From an uncultured Clostridia bacterium (GTDB taxonomy: Bacteria > Bacillota > Clostridia > TANB77 > CAG-508), in assembly GCA_934122155.1 (NCBI GenBank), contig CAKOVX010000006.1, positions 18,805-82,804 on the forward strand: DNA of 64,000 bases. Reading direction: 5' to 3'. Both the position numbers and the translations under genes were made by a program. Every line of letters begins with the position of its first letter. The first letter of the stretch is position 1. The notes under the pieces are model-generated. The model was not told the origin of the DNA, made no database searches, and worked only from the letters and a program-made list of their open reading frames with translations. Positions 27,855 through 38,209 of this stretch are shown piece after piece.

Positions 27855-28925
27855 TTAAATTATTTTGCAAATAATTTCTCCATTAATTACATTAAATAAT
27901 TTAATATTATCCAATTCCATTTTATCAGTACAAGTTATAATAACTTGTGTATCTTTAATATAACTCAAAAAGCTTCTTCTTCTTTTTTCATCCAACTCAG
28001 ACATAAAATCATCTAATAATAAAATTGGATATTCCCCTATTTCATCATATATAACATATAGTTCTGCTAATTTTAAAGAAAGAATAGCAGTTCTATGTTG
28101 GCCTTGTGAACCATATATTTCAATTTCTTTATCATTTATAAAACATTTAAAATCATCTCTGTGAATTCCTTTAGTTGTAAAACCTTTTATTATATCTAAT
28201 TTTCTTCTTTGTTTTAATAAAGATAAATAATTTTCTTTATTTTCACATTCTGTTATATAATTAATTTCTAATTTTTCTTTATTTTCTGTAACTTCGGAAT
28301 GAATTTTTTGTATTTTATCATTTAATTTTTTAATAAATTCAATTCTATATTTACAAATTATTTCTGCATATTCAGCTAATTTTTCATCCCATATTTCTAA
28401 CATATTTTCTGGTTTATTTAATTCTTTTATTTGTCTTAAATAATTATTTCTTTGTTCTAATGTTTTTAAATATAAATTCAAATTATGCACATAATTTGGC
28501 CTTAACTGCCCTATCATCATATCTAAAAATCTACGTCTTTCAGCTGGGCCATTTTTTAAAATTTGAATATCATCTGGTGTAAATATAACTAAATTCAAAT
28601 TACCAATTAATTCACTTAATTTTTTTATTTTTACACCATTGACTTCAATTTGTTTTTTATCAGCAATTATTATTTTTATTTTTCCACTTCTATCAGATTT
28701 GTCATAAAATATATTCGTTTCTAAAAAATCTTCGCCTAATTTTATCATTTCTTTTTCTTTAGATGTTCTAAAAGACTTTCCAAAACCACTTATAAAAATT
28801 GCCTCCAAAATATTAGTTTTTCCTTGTGCATTATCTCCATAAAATACATTAATATGTGGATCTAATTCTATTTCTTGTTCTGTATAATTTCTAAAATTTT
28901 TCAATTTTATTTTGTTTATATTCAT
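27855..28925 (-). CDS. recF: DNA repair and recombination protein RecF
   Basis: 356 residues. SMC-like Walker A FYGDNAQGKTNILEAI near the N-terminus, signature region GSQGQHRTAILSLKLAEL, and Walker B ILLLDDFMSELD. RecF, with RecO and RecR, loads RecA at gapped DNA. It starts four bases after the dnaN stop. The small S4-domain gene (yaaA) often found between dnaN and recF is absent. Confidence 0.97.
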   Translation of the reverse strand: MNINKIKLKNFRNYTEQEIELDPHINVFYGDNAQGKTNILEAIFISGFGKSFRTSKEKEMIKLGEDFLETNIFYDKSDRSGKIKIIIADKKQIEVNGVKIKKLSELIGNLNLVIFTPDDIQILKNGPAERRRFLDMMIGQLRPNYVHNLNLYLKTLEQRNNYLRQIKELNKPENMLEIWDEKLAEYAEIICKYRIEFIKKLNDKIQKIHSEVTENKEKLEINYITECENKENYLSLLKQRRKLDIIKGFTTKGIHRDDFKCFINDKEIEIYGSQGQHRTAILSLKLAELYVIYDEIGEYPILLLDDFMSELDEKRRRSFLSYIKDTQVIITCTDKMELDNIKLFNVINGEIICKII

Positions 28926-28929
28926 TTAA

Positions 28930-30048
28930 TTATTCCTTCATTCTAATTGGAAGAACCATGTAAATGTAATCACCATTTTCCTCTGTTGGTCTAATAATAC
29001 AAGGTGAAATACTTGTACCAAAATCAATAAATACCTCTGGATCATCTATTGCACGAAGTGCATCTAAAAAGTATTTTGGGTTAAATCCTGCTTCTAAATT
29101 TTTTCCTTCTGTTTCAACAAATATTTCTTCTTTTGCGTCTCCAGTTTGATTTGTACAAGAAATTATAACTTTTCCTATTTCAACATTTACTTTAACAGGA
29201 TATTTTTTTTCTTTTTCTATACTAGATGCTGATATTAAGCTAACTCTTTCAAAACAATTTTGAATGCTGCTTTTATCTACTCTAATTCTTGTTTCCCAGC
29301 TTTCTGGAATAACACTAGCATAATTTAAAAATTCTCCATCTAATAAACGAGTAACAATTTTACAGTTTTCCATTTCAAATAATGCTTGATTTTTAGATAC
29401 TCCTATTTTTATAGTATCAAAAGAATCATTTAATATTTTATTTATTTCATTTAATGTTCTTCCTGGAATTACAGCTGAAAAATCATTTACAGCTGTTTGT
29501 AAAAATTTGCTTTTCCATGCTAATCTAAATCCATCAACTGCAACAACATTTAATTTATTGTTTTTTATTTCAAATAAGCAACCTGTAAATATTGGTCTAT
29601 TTTCTTCTGTACTAACTGCAAAAATAGTTTTTCTAATCATATCTTTTAAACTATTTTGTTCCATTTCAATAGAATTTTCAATATCTATTTTAGGTAACTC
29701 TGGAAATTCATCTGGATTCATTGTAGCTAATTTATATAAAGATCCTTCACATTCAATTACTAATAAATTATTTTCATTAATTGTAATATGAATTTCTGCA
29801 TCTGGAAGTTTACGAATAATTTCACTAAACATTATTGCATTAACTACTGTTGCTCCTTGTTCTTCTACTGTACAATTCATTATATACTCAATTCCTATTT
29901 CTAAATCATAGGTTGTAAATTTAACTTCTTTATCATTTGTTTGAATTAAAATTCCTTCTAATATTGGCATTGTTGTTTTACTAGCGACAGCTTTTGTTAC
30001 GGAATTAATAGCTTTAAGGATTACATCCTTTTCACAAACAAGTTTCAT
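28930..30048 (-). CDS. dnaN: DNA polymerase III beta subunit (sliding clamp)
   Basis: 372 residues with the three-fold clamp architecture: MKLVCEKDVILKAINSVTKAV at the start, the clamp motif VAVDGFRLAW, and a C-terminal IRPTEENGDYIYMVLPIRM. It tethers the replicative polymerase to DNA. The ATG at 30048 is followed upstream by a 333-base spacer full of DnaA boxes. Confidence 0.98.
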   Translation of the reverse strand: MKLVCEKDVILKAINSVTKAVASKTTMPILEGILIQTNDKEVKFTTYDLEIGIEYIMNCTVEEQGATVVNAIMFSEIIRKLPDAEIHITINENNLLVIECEGSLYKLATMNPDEFPELPKIDIENSIEMEQNSLKDMIRKTIFAVSTEENRPIFTGCLFEIKNNKLNVVAVDGFRLAWKSKFLQTAVNDFSAVIPGRTLNEINKILNDSFDTIKIGVSKNQALFEMENCKIVTRLLDGEFLNYASVIPESWETRIRVDKSSIQNCFERVSLISASSIEKEKKYPVKVNVEIGKVIISCTNQTGDAKEEIFVETEGKNLEAGFNPKYFLDALRAIDDPEVFIDFGTSISPCIIRPTEENGDYIYMVLPIRMKE

Positions 30049-30112
30049 AATTGTTTTTCGCTCCTTTTTTATATAATATATAAATAATAATAGTAGTAGT
30101 ATTAGTAGGTGT

Positions 30113-30310
30113 TGTGGATTGTGTGGAAAAGTTATCTAAACACAACGTTCCCTAGTAAAAATTTTGTTGATAAATTTGTGGACAACTTGAAAAGTTATTT
30201 ACAATTTCATTTTTGATTTGTGGAAAATAAGTTATCAACAAGTTATTAACAAGTAATTCACAATGTATTGTGGATATCTAATGTGTTGATTCCGTAAGAA
30301 GAATTCCACA
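30113..30310. other. oriC: oriC: DnaA-box cluster between dnaA and dnaN
   Basis: At least seven DnaA-box-like 9-mers are visible: TGTGGATTG (30113), TGTGGAAAA (30122), TGTGGACAA (30177), TGTGGAAAA (30219), TTATCAACA (30232), TTATTAACA (30243), TGTGGATAT (30269), and AATTCCACA (30302) as a weaker one. An AT-rich stretch at 30320-30380 beside the dnaA stop is a candidate unwinding element. The whole 30049-30381 spacer holds no gene. Confidence 0.85.
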
Positions 30311-30381
30311 TATATTTTACAAACGAATATTTTTAAAAACATAAATTCTAAAAAACTTTTCTTTTTATTCATATAAAAGAC

Positions 30382-31707
30382 TTAATTAGAAAATAAAGAG
30401 TTTTTCACAGTTTCCACAATTAATTTTGTATTAGTATTTTCTTTAAGTTCATTTGCTATTTTATTACATCCATGCATTACTGTTGAATGATCTCTTTTAC
30501 CAAAAGCTAGTCCTATTTTAGGAGTAGAAATATTAGCAATATCTCTACAAAAATACATAGCTATTTGCCTTGGATAAGTAATATCAGCAGACCTTCTAGA
30601 TCCTTTTAAATCATCAACTGTAATATTAAAATATTTAGCAACAACTTCTTGAATGTATTCAATTGAAAGTACTTTATTATGATGTGAAACTACATCAGAT
30701 ATAGCTTTATTAGAAAGTTCTATTGTAATAGGACTATTAGATAATGTTGAATAAGCAATTAATTTATTTAATGCTCCCTCCAACTCCCTAATATTTGTGT
30801 TAATATTAGTAGCTATATTTACTAAAACATCATCATCAATAATAATATTATCCAATTGAGCTTTCTTTTTTAATATTGCCATACGAGTTTCATAATCAGG
30901 GTTAGAGATATCAGCTATAAGTCCCCATTCAAAACGAGTTCTCAAACGTTCTTCTAAAGGTTGAATATCTTTTGGAGGCCTATCACTGGAAATAATAATT
31001 TGTTTTCCATTATCATGTAAAGTATTAAATGTATGAAAAAATTCTTCTTGAATTCTTTCTTTTCCAGCAATAAACTGAATGTCATCTATTAATAAAACAT
31101 CAATATTACGATATTTGTTACGAAACATTTCGTTTTTATTGTCTTTTATTGCATTTATAAATTGGTTTGTGAACTTTTCAGAACTAACATATAAAATATT
31201 TGCGGTTTTATTGTTTTTTAATATTTCATTTCCAATGGCATGCATTAAATGGGTTTTTCCAAGTCCAACACCACCATATAAAAATAAAGGGTTATATGCA
31301 GTAGCAGGAGCCTCAGCAACAGCCAATGCTGCAGCATGCGCAAAAGAGTTATTACTACCAACAACAAAACTATTAAAAGTATATTTTGGATTTAAGTTAG
31401 ATGTACTAACATAGTTTTCTGATGACATTGCTACTTCATTTTTCCTATCAATATCTTCTTCTGAAACTACTTTTACGTCATAGTTTTTATGAGTTATAAA
31501 ACTAAAAGTATTTTTTAATAAAGATAAATACCTAGACTCTAACATATCTTTATGTACAATGTTTTGTGCAATTAGAGTAATAGTACTATCATCAACTGAC
31601 AAAATTTCAATGTTGTTAATCCATGTACTATATGAAATATCAGTTACTTCAGTTTTTAGTAGTTCTTTTGCTTTTGTGTTTAGTTCATTTATTTCGGCCT
31701 TTTGCAT
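30382..31707 (-). CDS. dnaA: Chromosomal replication initiator DnaA
   Basis: 441 residues. Domain I (ELLKTEVTDISYSTWINNIE), linker, AAA+ domain with Walker A GGVGLGKTHLMHAIG and Walker B VLLIDDIQFIAGKE, then domain IV with the DNA-binding signature AFGKRDHSTVMHGCNKI. It starts with ATG at 31707 after GAAGGAG. DnaA boxes lie on both sides, consistent with a bipartite origin and autoregulation. Confidence 0.98.
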   Translation of the reverse strand: MQKAEINELNTKAKELLKTEVTDISYSTWINNIEILSVDDSTITLIAQNIVHKDMLESRYLSLLKNTFSFITHKNYDVKVVSEEDIDRKNEVAMSSENYVSTSNLNPKYTFNSFVVGSNNSFAHAAALAVAEAPATAYNPLFLYGGVGLGKTHLMHAIGNEILKNNKTANILYVSSEKFTNQFINAIKDNKNEMFRNKYRNIDVLLIDDIQFIAGKERIQEEFFHTFNTLHDNGKQIIISSDRPPKDIQPLEERLRTRFEWGLIADISNPDYETRMAILKKKAQLDNIIIDDDVLVNIATNINTNIRELEGALNKLIAYSTLSNSPITIELSNKAISDVVSHHNKVLSIEYIQEVVAKYFNITVDDLKGSRRSADITYPRQIAMYFCRDIANISTPKIGLAFGKRDHSTVMHGCNKIANELKENTNTKLIVETVKNSLFSN

Positions 31708-31766
31708 TACTCCTTCAATCCCTTCAGTATATGTAAAATATAAAAGATATAGGTTATTTCCCTAAG

Positions 31767-31798
31767 TTTTCCACAAAGTTTTCCACAACTGTGGAAAA
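31767..31798. other. DnaA-box cluster upstream of dnaA
   Basis: TTTTCCACA at 31767-31775 and 31779-31787, and its inverse TGTGGAAAA at 31790-31798: three identical boxes in 32 bases. The rest of the 31708-31971 spacer is AT-rich without a gene. Confidence 0.85.
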
Positions 31799-31971
31799 GT
31801 AAACTTCATAAAGTATGAATAAATGAGTGAAAAATTGAATTGATTAACATAATAAATATGCCTTTATAAAATTCGCAAAAACCTTATAACCCTATGTTAA
31901 TATATCATATCAAAAATACAATTAAATAGTCAATAGAATAAAAAATAAAATGCAAAAATTGTTCATGTGTA

Positions 31972-32001
31972 TTGACATAACTAAAGAATAAGGTGTATAA
32001 T
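31972..32001 (+). promoter_or_regulatory. Promoter of the rpmH-rnpA-yidD-yidC-jag operon
   Basis: TTGACA (31972-31977), an 18-base spacer, TATAAT (31996-32001). Confidence 0.85.
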
Positions 32002-32069
32002 AAAAAAGCTTATATTTAATAAATAATCCATTCGTGGTTTAAATAAGAAAAAACATAGGAGGTGCTAAA

Positions 32070-32204
32070 ATGAAAAGAACATATCAACCTAAAAAAAGAC
32101 AAGAACAAAAAGAACATGGTTTTATGAAAAGAATGAAAACAAAATCTGGAAGAAATGTATTAAAAGCTAGACGTGCAAAAGGAAGAAAAAAATTAAGTGC
32201 GTAA
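32070..32204 (+). CDS. rpmH: Ribosomal protein L34
   Basis: 44 residues: [20 protein letters not shown], then [20 protein letters not shown], ending KLSA. This is the near-invariant bL34 sequence and length. ATG 32070 follows AGGAGGTG. It is the first gene of the operon divergent from dnaA, the usual bacterial origin arrangement. Confidence 0.98.
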   Translation: MKRTYQPKKRQEQKEHGFMKRMKTKSGRNVLKARRAKGRKKLSA

Positions 32205-32211
32205 TAAAAAT

Positions 32212-32239
32212 GGTCACGTAATAAGCGGTGACCTTTTTT
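32212..32239 (+). terminator. Hairpin between rpmH and rnpA (attenuator-like)
   Basis: GGTCAC and GTGACC flank a nine-base loop, followed by TTTTTT. It sits just after rpmH and can reduce transcription into rnpA, in line with the much higher need for L34. Confidence 0.75.
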
Positions 32240-32265
32240 AGATTCTATGAATTTGAGTGATTTTG

Positions 32266-32604
32266 ATGAAAAAAATGAAGACGTTAAAAAAGAATTATGA
32301 ATTTCAAAATGTTCTAAATAATGGCAAATTTTATATTGGAAAACAAATAACAATATATATAGCAGAAAATAAACAATTAACTAATAAATTTGGAATAGCA
32401 ATCTCTAAAAAAGCATGTAATGCAGTAAAGAGAAATCACATTAAAAGAAAAATTAGGGAAAATTATAGGCTAATTCAAAACCAATTAAAACAAGGTTATA
32501 ATATTGTTTTTTTGTGGAATAAAAAAGTACCGGTGGAACAAGTAAATTTTCATATTATAAAAAGTGATATGGAAAAATTATTTACAAAGGCAGGGCTTTT
32601 ATAA
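32266..32604 (+). CDS. rnpA: Ribonuclease P protein component
   Basis: 112 residues from ATG 32266. The RNP motif NAVKRNHIKRKIRENYR is present, with FGIAISKKACNA before it. It helps RNase P RNA mature tRNA 5' ends. An in-frame GTG at 32257 adds three residues; the ribosome binding site is weak for either (GAGTGA), so the start is uncertain. The stop touches the GTG of yidD. Confidence 0.95.
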   Translation: MKKMKTLKKNYEFQNVLNNGKFYIGKQITIYIAENKQLTNKFGIAISKKACNAVKRNHIKRKIRENYRLIQNQLKQGYNIVFLWNKKVPVEQVNFHIIKSDMEKLFTKAGLL

Positions 32605-32823
32605 GTGAAAAATGTTTTTATTTTTCTATTAAAAGGATATAAAAAAATAATTTCACCAATTATTGGAGCTTTAGGAATACATTGCAAATTTTATCCGAGT
32701 TGCTCAGAATATATGATGCAGGCAATTGAAAAATATGGCTGTATTAAAGGTGTATATTTGGGAATAAAAAGATTATTAAAGTGTCATCCTTTTGCGAAAG
32801 GGGGATATGACCCTTTAAATTAG
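32605..32823 (+). CDS. yidD: Membrane protein insertion efficiency factor YidD
   Basis: 72 residues with the family core [17 protein letters not shown] and [13 protein letters not shown]. The amphipathic N-terminus is membrane-associated, and YidD aids YidC-dependent insertion. The GTG start follows the rnpA stop immediately, so the two are likely translationally coupled. Confidence 0.96.
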   Translation: MKNVFIFLLKGYKKIISPIIGALGIHCKFYPSCSEYMMQAIEKYGCIKGVYLGIKRLLKCHPFAKGGYDPLN

Positions 32824-32833
32824 GAGGAATTTC

Positions 32834-33775
32834 ATGGATTTTATATCAGGAATATTTGGCTATTTACTTAATTGGCTGTATGAGGTTTTTAATAACTATG
32901 GAGTAGCAATTTTAATATTTTCAGTAATTTTGAGAGTTATTTTAATACCAATTACAATTAAGCAACAAAAGTCAATGAAAAAATCAGCTGCACTTCAAGC
33001 TGAAATGTCAGAAATTCAGAAAAAATATAAAAATAATCCAGAAAAATTAAATCAAGAAACAATTGAATTATATAAAAGAGAAAAAATGAGTCCTTTTAGT
33101 GGCTGCTTGACATCTATTTTACAATTGGTAATCATTTTATCAGTATTTTGGCTAGTTAGCCAACCACTTAAATATATGAAAAAAATAGATAATAATCTAA
33201 TTGATGCATATACAACTGAAATGAAAGAAAGTGGATATAATTCAAATAATAGTTATGTACAAATAGCTACAATTGACTATGCAGAAACAAAATATCAAGA
33301 AATATCTAAACAATTAGAGCAAGAAGATGTAGAAAATAGGGAAGAGTTAGTAAAAAAACAACAAGAATACAATCAATTAAGATTAAATATGGAATTTTTA
33401 GGAATTGATTTAAGTAAAGTTCCAACACAAAACTTAAATGATTGGAGGGTTTATGTTATCCCAGTTCTTTATGTTATAACTTCAATTATATCAACAAAAC
33501 TAACAACAGCAACTCAAAAAAAGAAACAAAAACAAGATGCAATTGTTTCTAAAGATGAAGGAAGCAAAGAGATTGATCCAACAGAACAAATGCAACAAAT
33601 GAGCAATAGCATGATGTATATGATACCAGTAATGTCTGTTATGATTGCAATTATTGCTCCATTAGGATTAGCTTTATATTGGCTAGCAAGCAATGTTTTA
33701 ATGATTGTTGAAAGACTTATTATAAATAAAATTATGGAAAAAGATGACAATAAGGAGGAGTCTTCTAATGGCTAA
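32834..33775 (+). CDS. yidC: YidC/Oxa1-family membrane insertase
   Basis: 313 residues. Five transmembrane helices with the conserved basic hydrophilic groove in helix 1 (AILIFSVILRVILIPITIKQQKSMKKSAAL). No lipoprotein signal is visible, unlike Bacillus SpoIIIJ. A long polar loop (about 115-200) separates helices 2 and 3. AGGAGG precedes the ATG. The last eight bases overlap the jag start. Confidence 0.95.
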   Translation: MDFISGIFGYLLNWLYEVFNNYGVAILIFSVILRVILIPITIKQQKSMKKSAALQAEMSEIQKKYKNNPEKLNQETIELYKREKMSPFSGCLTSILQLVIILSVFWLVSQPLKYMKKIDNNLIDAYTTEMKESGYNSNNSYVQIATIDYAETKYQEISKQLEQEDVENREELVKKQQEYNQLRLNMEFLGIDLSKVPTQNLNDWRVYVIPVLYVITSIISTKLTTATQKKKQKQDAIVSKDEGSKEIDPTEQMQQMSNSMMYMIPVMSVMIAIIAPLGLALYWLASNVLMIVERLIINKIMEKDDNKEESSNG

Positions 33776-34484
33776 AAGTATTATCGTGGAAGGAAAAACT
33801 TCAACAGAAGCTATTGAAAAAGGTTTAAAAGAATTAAAAGTATCTAAAGATAAAGTTGATATAAAAATATTAGAAAATGAAGAAAAAAGAAGCTTTTTTA
33901 ATATATTAGCTCCTAGAGTAGTAAAAGTTGAAATGATCTTAAAAGAGGGAGTAACAGAAAAGAAAGCTGAATATAAACAAAAAGAAGAAGTAAAACATGT
34001 TGAAAAAGAAAAAAGAGTACCTTTAAAACCAGAAGAAGTAGAAAAGGTAAAAGCAAATTTAGAAGCATTTTTAAAAGATTTTGTTTCTAAGGTAAACAAT
34101 ATGGAATATAAAATTTCTTCAGATGATGAATATGTATATGTTACATTAAATGGAGAAGATGCAGGAAAATTAATTGGATATAGAGGCGAAACATTAAACT
34201 CTATGCAAGCAATTTTAACTGCAATTGCTAACAAACAAGTAGAAAGCAGAGTTCATCTTATATTAGATATTGAAGGATACAGAGCTAAAAGACAAAAAGC
34301 ACTAGAAGAACTTGCTGATAAATTAACAAGAACAGTTATAAATACAGGTAAACAAGTTACTTTAGAGCCAATGTCTGCCTATGAAAGAAAGATTATTCAT
34401 AATAGATTACAAGATAGCAAAAGAGTAAGAACTTATAGTGTTGGTGAGGAGCCATACAGAAAAGTTGTTATAGCAAAAAAATAG
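33768..34484 (+). CDS. jag: RNA-binding protein Jag/EloR (KhpB)
   Basis: 238 residues from ATG 33768, placed by AAGGAGG seven bases before. Jag-N domain (AKSIIVEGKTSTEAIEKGLK), a Lys/Glu linker, KH domain with AGKLIGYRGETLNSMQ, and R3H domain ending RKIIHNRLQDSKRVRTYSVG. KhpB/EloR binds RNA and affects elongation and division in Gram-positives. Overlaps yidC by eight bases. Confidence 0.95.
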   Translation: MAKSIIVEGKTSTEAIEKGLKELKVSKDKVDIKILENEEKRSFFNILAPRVVKVEMILKEGVTEKKAEYKQKEEVKHVEKEKRVPLKPEEVEKVKANLEAFLKDFVSKVNNMEYKISSDDEYVYVTLNGEDAGKLIGYRGETLNSMQAILTAIANKQVESRVHLILDIEGYRAKRQKALEELADKLTRTVINTGKQVTLEPMSAYERKIIHNRLQDSKRVRTYSVGEEPYRKVVIAKK

Positions 34485-34496
34485 AGTAAAAAATCG

Positions 34497-34567
34497 GAAG
34501 TCAAAGTTCGGATTTTAGTTGATTTAACTAAGGGTTTAGTTAAGTATCTAATTCTAACTTTGACTTC
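34497..34567 (+). terminator. Structured hairpin at the end of the rpmH-jag operon
   Basis: GAAGTCAAAGTT (34497-34508) pairs perfectly with AACTTTGACTTC (34556-34567) and is followed by TTAATTTTT. An inner hairpin, TTAACTAA/TTTAGTTAA, fills the loop. It is longer than an ordinary terminator. Confidence 0.7.
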
Positions 34568-34658
34568 TTAATTTTTAATATAATAAGCATCTTGCGTCGT
34601 TAAAAGTAATTAAAAATTATAATAGAAATAACCTTATTTAATAACAGGGAGGTAAGAG

Positions 34659-36039
34659 ATGAGTACAATTGCTGCAATTTCAACAGCTCCAGCTAATGGA
34701 GGAATTGGAATTATTAGAATGAGTGGAAAGAATTGCTTTGAAATACTAGATAAAATTTTTGTACCAAAACAAAAGCAAAATATAGAAGAAATATCTGGAT
34801 ACACCATAAAATATGGGTATATTATAGATTTTAAAACAAAACAAAAAATAGATGAGGTTTTAGTATCATTTTTTAAAGCACCTAAAAGCTATACTACTGA
34901 GAATATGTGTGAAATAAATTCACATGGGGGAGTGGTAATTGAACAAAAAATATTAGAACAATGTTTATTAGCAGGAGCTGAAATGGCTGAGCCTGGAGAG
35001 CTTACTAAAAGAGCATTTTTAAATGGCAGGATAGATTTATCACAAGCTGAAGGAATTATTGACTTAATAAATGCTAAAACTTCTCAAGAAGCAAAAGCAT
35101 CATTTAAACAATTAGAAGGAAGCCTGTCTAAAAAGATTCAAGATATACGTCAGAATTTATTAAGCATAATGTCTGACATTGAGGCGTCTATTGATTATCC
35201 TGAATATGATGAAGTGCCTGAAATAGTAAATAAAAGGCTGATTGAACAAATAGATGCAATTGAAGATAAATTACTTAAATTAGAAAAAAGTTTTGACAGT
35301 GGAAGGGTACTAAAAGAAGGAATAAAAACAGTTATATTAGGAAAACCAAATGCAGGAAAGTCATCTTTATTAAATGCTATTTTAAACGAGGAAAGAGCAA
35401 TAGTAAGTCAAATAGAGGGGACAACTAGAGATACTATTGAAGAAATGGTGCAGATTCAGGGAATACCTTTAAAATTAATAGATACAGCAGGCATAAGAAA
35501 CACTCAAGATGAGATTGAAAAAATTGGCGTTAAAAAGGCTCTAGAGCTGTCAAACGAAGCTGACCTAATAATAGGTATATTTGACAACACAAAACGGCTT
35601 AGAAGCCGAAGATTTGCGAATACTGGATATTCTCAAAAATAAGAACTCAATTGTATTATTAAATAAGATTGATGAAAATGCAAATGGATTAGAAAATGAT
35701 ATTAACATTAAAAATGTTAATAAACCGGTTATAAAAATATCTGCTAAAACAAAAGAAGGATTAGAAGAATTATATGAACAAATTCTGAAGATGTTTAAAT
35801 TAAATGAAATTGAAATAAATGATGGGGAAGTAATAACAAATATAAGACATAAAAACCAAATTAGAAAGACTATTGAAGCCTTAGAACAAGCTAAAGATGG
35901 ACTAAAAATAGAAATGCCAATTGATGTAGTGGCTGTTTCTTTAAAAGAAGCATTAGAAGATTTGAGTGAGATAACAGGAGAAAACGTATCAGAAGATATA
36001 ATAAATAATATATTCTCTAAGTTTTGCTTAGGAAAATGA
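34659..36039 (+). CDS. mnmE: tRNA modification GTPase MnmE, split by a +1 frameshift at CGG
   Basis: With MnmG, MnmE builds cmnm5 groups on wobble U34. The N-terminal folate-binding part ([21 protein letters not shown]) and G-domain motifs [23 protein letters not shown] and DTAGIR lie in the first frame, which closes at 35642. NKID and the C-terminal FSKFCLGK lie in the +1 frame. Joining them gives 459 residues, the usual length, and no loss: FDNT, one residue, then [10 protein letters not shown]. The break is ACA AAA CGG CTT; skipping C35595, or losing one A of 35591-35594, restores the frame. CGG is otherwise not used in frame in this window. Confidence 0.92.
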
Positions 36040-36303
36040 AAGAAAAATTAACTTATATGTTTCACAAGCAAAGCATTATAAAATATATAGTTTCCAAAGA
36101 AAAAATTGTGTGAAACACGAATACTAAACTATAACAAAAAGACAATATCATTTAAAGACTTTCGACAAAGTGTTGAAAAATCAAAATAAAATAGTTTCGA
36201 CAAAAAACGACAAGCCAAAAAGTTATATGAAACAGTGTTTTCGGTTTCATAGAAAACGAGATAAAAATAAAAAAAATAAATTTAACAAGGAAGGTAATAA
36301 AAA
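36040..36303. other. mnmE-mnmG spacer with split parS half-sites and two 0A-like heptamers
   Basis: TGTTTCAC (36058-36065) and GTGAAACA (36110-36117) are exact halves of canonical parS, inverted and 44 bases apart. TTCGACA occurs at 36161-36167 and 36196-36202. TATGAAAC/GTTTCATA (36226-36233, 36244-36251) form a hairpin. No gene is seen. Confidence 0.4.
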
Positions 36304-38187
36304 ATGAAATATAATGCTGGAAAATATGATGTAGCAGTAATAGGAGCTGGTCATGCTGGATGTGAGGCAGCTCTAGCAACAGCAAGATTAGGACTAAAAA
36401 CTTTATTATTTAGTATAAGTTTAGAAGCAGTGGCAAACATGCCATGCAATCCACATATTGGTGGAAGTTCTAAAGGCCACTTAGTAATGGAAATAGATTG
36501 CTTAGGCGGAGAAATGGGAAAAAATATAGATAAAACATATACGCAGCTTAGAATGTTAAATACTTCGAAGGGACCTGCTGTATACTCTTTAAGAGCACAA
36601 GCTGATAGAAAAAAATATCAAATGGAGATGAAACACACTTTAGAAAAACAACCAAACTTATACTTAAAACAAGCAGAAATAATTGATATAGGAGTTGAAA
36701 ATAACAAGGTAAAATCAGTAGAAACTAATATTGGTGCAATATATGAGGTAGATAATGTTATATTAGCAACAGGTACATACTTAAAAGGAAAAATATATAT
36801 AGGAGAAGTATCTTACGAAAGTGGCCCAGATGGTGTATTCCCAGCAAATAGATTGTCTGATATGTTGAAAAAAATTGGTATAAATTTAGTAAGATTTAAG
36901 ACAGGAACACCAGCAAGAATAAATAAAAATTCTATTGATTTTTCTAAAATGGAAAGACAAGATGGAGATAAAAATCCTACCGCATTTTCATTTGAAGATA
37001 AAATAGTAGAAAAAGAAGAACAACTACCATGCTATTTAACATATACAACACCTGAAACACATGAGATTATAAGGAAGAACTTACATCGCTCACCTTTATA
37101 TGGTGGAGAGATAAAAGGTACAGGGCCAAGATATTGTCCGTCAATAGAAGATAAAGTGGTTAGATTTGCAGATAAAGAAAGACATCAAATATTTGTAGAA
37201 CCAATAGGAAGAGATACAGACGAAATGTATATACAAGGGATGAGCTCATCACTTCCTGAAGATGTGCAAATAGCCATGTACCGCACTATACCTGGATTAG
37301 AACATGCAGAGTTTACAAGACCAGCATATGCAATTGAATATGATTGTATAGATCCATCTGAATTAAAATTATCATTAGAACATAAAAAAATAGATGGAAT
37401 GTTTTTTGCAGGTCAAATAAATGGAACTTCTGGATATGAAGAAGCTGCATCACAAGGAATTATAGCAGGAATAAATGTAGCACAAAAAGTAAGAGGAAGA
37501 AAACCAGTAATATTAGACCGTTCACAAGCATATATAGGAGTTTTAATTGATGACATTGTAACAAAAGGAACTAATGAACCATACAGAATGATGACTTCTA
37601 GGGCAGAATATAGGCTTTTACTAAGACAAGACAATACTGATTTAAGATTAACAGAAATAGGACATGATGTAGGACTAATATCAGAAGAAAGATATCAAGC
37701 ATTTTTAATTAAGAAAAAGCAAATTGAAGAAGAAATTGAAAGACTTGAAAATACTGTGGTTAGGCCGACAGATAAGGTAAATGAATTATTAAAAAATAAT
37801 AATTCTTCACCACTTACAACAGGCGTAAAAATGGCAGAATTATTAAGAAGAACAGAAATGAATTACGAACTTTTAAGCGAAATTGATGAAAATAGAAAAG
37901 AATTGCCTAAAGAAGTAACACAAGAAGTAGAAATAGAAGTAAAATATAAAGGATATATAAAATTACAACAAGCACAAGTTGAAAAATTTAAAAAATTAGA
38001 AGCAAAATTATTGCCACAAGATATAGATTATAGTACAATTAAAGGACTAAGATTAGAAGCAAGACAAAAATTAAACAAAATAAAACCAAATTCAGTAGGA
38101 CAAGCCTCTAGAATATCAGGCGTTTCACCAGCTGATATATCTGTTTTACTTATTTATTTAGAACAAACAAGAAAAAATGAGAAATAA
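36304..38187 (+). CDS. mnmG: tRNA uridine-5-carboxymethylaminomethyl modification enzyme MnmG
   Basis: 627 residues, full length and in one frame. FAD-binding [17 protein letters not shown] near the N-terminus, the conserved [18 protein letters not shown], and [16 protein letters not shown] further on. Partner of MnmE, whose gene lies upstream. The ATG at 36304 follows AAGGAAGG. The intact state of mnmG between two frameshifted neighbours matters for judging whether those shifts are errors. Confidence 0.97.
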   Translation: MKYNAGKYDVAVIGAGHAGCEAALATARLGLKTLLFSISLEAVANMPCNPHIGGSSKGHLVMEIDCLGGEMGKNIDKTYTQLRMLNTSKGPAVYSLRAQADRKKYQMEMKHTLEKQPNLYLKQAEIIDIGVENNKVKSVETNIGAIYEVDNVILATGTYLKGKIYIGEVSYESGPDGVFPANRLSDMLKKIGINLVRFKTGTPARINKNSIDFSKMERQDGDKNPTAFSFEDKIVEKEEQLPCYLTYTTPETHEIIRKNLHRSPLYGGEIKGTGPRYCPSIEDKVVRFADKERHQIFVEPIGRDTDEMYIQGMSSSLPEDVQIAMYRTIPGLEHAEFTRPAYAIEYDCIDPSELKLSLEHKKIDGMFFAGQINGTSGYEEAASQGIIAGINVAQKVRGRKPVILDRSQAYIGVLIDDIVTKGTNEPYRMMTSRAEYRLLLRQDNTDLRLTEIGHDVGLISEERYQAFLIKKKQIEEEIERLENTVVRPTDKVNELLKNNNSSPLTTGVKMAELLRRTEMNYELLSEIDENRKELPKEVTQEVEIEVKYKGYIKLQQAQVEKFKKLEAKLLPQDIDYSTIKGLRLEARQKLNKIKPNSVGQASRISGVSPADISVLLIYLEQTRKNEK

Positions 38188-38209
38188 TCAAATAAAAAAG
38201 AGAGGAACA

